Below, one piece after another: positions 63,349-64,000 of a stretch of 64,000 nucleotides of DNA; positions within the stretch are counted from its first letter, which is position 1, and the number at the start of each line of letters is the position of its first letter. The position numbers and the translations under genes are program-made. Below the pieces are notes generated by a model. The model saw only the letters and a program-made list of their open reading frames with translations, was not told the DNA's origin and did not search any database. Location: positions 5,456,001 to 5,520,000 of the forward strand of contig NC_085920.1 of the NCBI RefSeq assembly GCF_035222485.1, given 5' to 3'. The DNA comes from Podospora pseudoanserina. Lineage: Eukaryota > Ascomycota > Sordariomycetes > Sordariales > Podosporaceae.

Positions 63349-64000
63349 ATGTTCTCCGGCCTGGCGCAAAAGGCAGCGCTCAAAAAAATCGGCTTGCCAT
63401 CTGACACCTTCTCACAAATCTCCAATGCCTTTAGCAATGACACCTCGTCATCACCACAACCGTCCAGGCAACCAAACAAACTCAGAAAATCACCCCCAGA
63501 CCCCAACAACACCGACAACAAATCCTGGTTCTCGGTTTCCTCCCTCCCACTAACCGTCCAACCCTGGCTCTCCCCACCACCACCCCCAGTCCCAGTTTCC
63601 AAACCCCCCAGAATAGGCGACTTAGCTCCCACGGACCCAGACCGCATCTTATCACCACAACTCGGCCCCTCAGGCGGAAACCGCAAGACAATCGTTGTCT
63701 TTCTCCGCTGCGTCGGTTGTGCCTGTAAGCTCCCCATTCGTCCCACCCCTCTCACAAAACAGCACGTATCTAACATCCCCCAAAGTCGCCCAACAAACCT
63801 TCACCGACCTCCGCAACCTCTCCCTCAAACACCGCGATATAGCCTTCCTAGCAGTATCCCACTCCTCCCCCGCCGCCACAGAGAAATGGGTTTCCCTCAT
63901 CGGCGGCAAGGGCAACGTCAAGATCGTCTACGACCCCCAACGCAAGATCTACGCTAGCTGGGGCATGGGGACGGGTGGGTGGGGTTACTTGCTGAACGTG
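63349..64000 (+). CDS. PrxL2/AhpC-TSA-like thioredoxin-fold protein, partial at the window end
   Basis: Exon 1 is 63349-63724 and exon 2 starts at 63786 and runs past the end of the window; the 61-nt intron has donor GTAAGC, branch CTAAC and acceptor AAAG. The visible 197 residues start MFSGLAQKAALKKIGLPSD, then a Ser/Pro-rich linker, and from about residue 110 a thioredoxin-like fold: KTIVVFLRCVGCAFAQQTFTDL (the CVGC crosses to within a few bases of the intron), then DIAFLAVSHSSPAATEKWVS and VKIVYDPQRKIYASWGMGT. This matches fungal AhpC/TSA-family (peroxiredoxin-like 2) proteins. CxxC with C at both positions suggests redox activity, probably cytosolic. The remaining C-terminus is outside the window. 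Confidence 0.85.

Noticed and set aside
1-64000. CRISPR arrays, rRNA genes, secondary-metabolite clusters, intact retroelements
   Set aside because: I found no regularly spaced repeats, rRNA motifs, PKS/NRPS cores, or reverse-transcriptase or integrase motifs in any listed frame.

Overview
The window looks like nuclear DNA of a filamentous ascomycete, most likely a sordariomycete. Its genes are broken by short spliceosomal introns (47-76 nt) with GTRNGT-type donors, CTNAY branch motifs and CAG/TAG acceptors. The proteins belong to familiar filamentous-fungal families: an FRE-type metalloreductase, an omega-class GST, a Hst2-like sirtuin, a MetX-family serine O-acyltransferase, a NACHT NLR, a fungal ubiquitin-like-domain protein and a PrxL2-like AhpC/TSA protein. 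Gene density is about one gene per 3 kb. There is no operon logic, no CRISPR, and no intact autonomous transposon.

Layout. Positions 1-2.6 kb hold no convincing gene but contain a small hAT-like MITE with an 8-bp target duplication, an AT-rich probable RIP relic and a degenerate repeat. From 2.6 to 13.4 kb there are a Cys-rich hypothetical gene (-), a two-exon small secreted Cys-rich protein (+), an iron-reductase gene with a SreA-type GATA site in its promoter (+), a LEA-like gene (-), a secreted double-psi beta-barrel protein with a very acidic linker (+), a small Cys protein (-), an intron-containing tRNA-Pro(AGG) (-) and a secreted Ser/Ala-rich protein (-). From 16 to 23.4 kb all genes are on +: a single-pass membrane protein, an omega GST, a sirtuin and a multi-pass membrane protein. 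From 24 to 29.5 kb there is a pair of innate-immunity-like genes, a ubiquitin-like-domain protein (+) converging on a NACHT NLR relic (-) that carries four in-frame stops. From 30 to 39.5 kb there are a disordered protein (-), a four-exon MFS transporter (+), a hypothetical protein (+), and two Nudix hydrolases arranged tail to tail (37.4-38.3 kb + and 38.7-39.5 kb -). From 40.6 to 51 kb there are a second MFS transporter (+), a 1005-aa Pro-rich disordered protein (+), a mitochondrial serine O-acyltransferase (-) and a conserved hypothetical (+). From 54 to 64 kb there is a Cid1-family terminal nucleotidyltransferase (-) and, after a 5.3-kb gene-poor stretch, the 5' part of a PrxL2/AhpC-TSA-like gene that runs off the window.

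How the genes work together. No biosynthetic cluster is evident. Thematic links are iron uptake or reduction (FRE with a SRE-type GATA motif), thiol and redox metabolism (omega GST, serine O-acyltransferase, thioredoxin-like protein), turnover of NAD-derived metabolites (Hst2-like sirtuin, YSA1-like ADP-ribose pyrophosphatase and a second Nudix protein) and NLR-type immunity (ULD protein and NACHT relic). These links are inference from family membership. All exon structures were read by eye from splice signals and frame continuity; no alignment or expression data were available.
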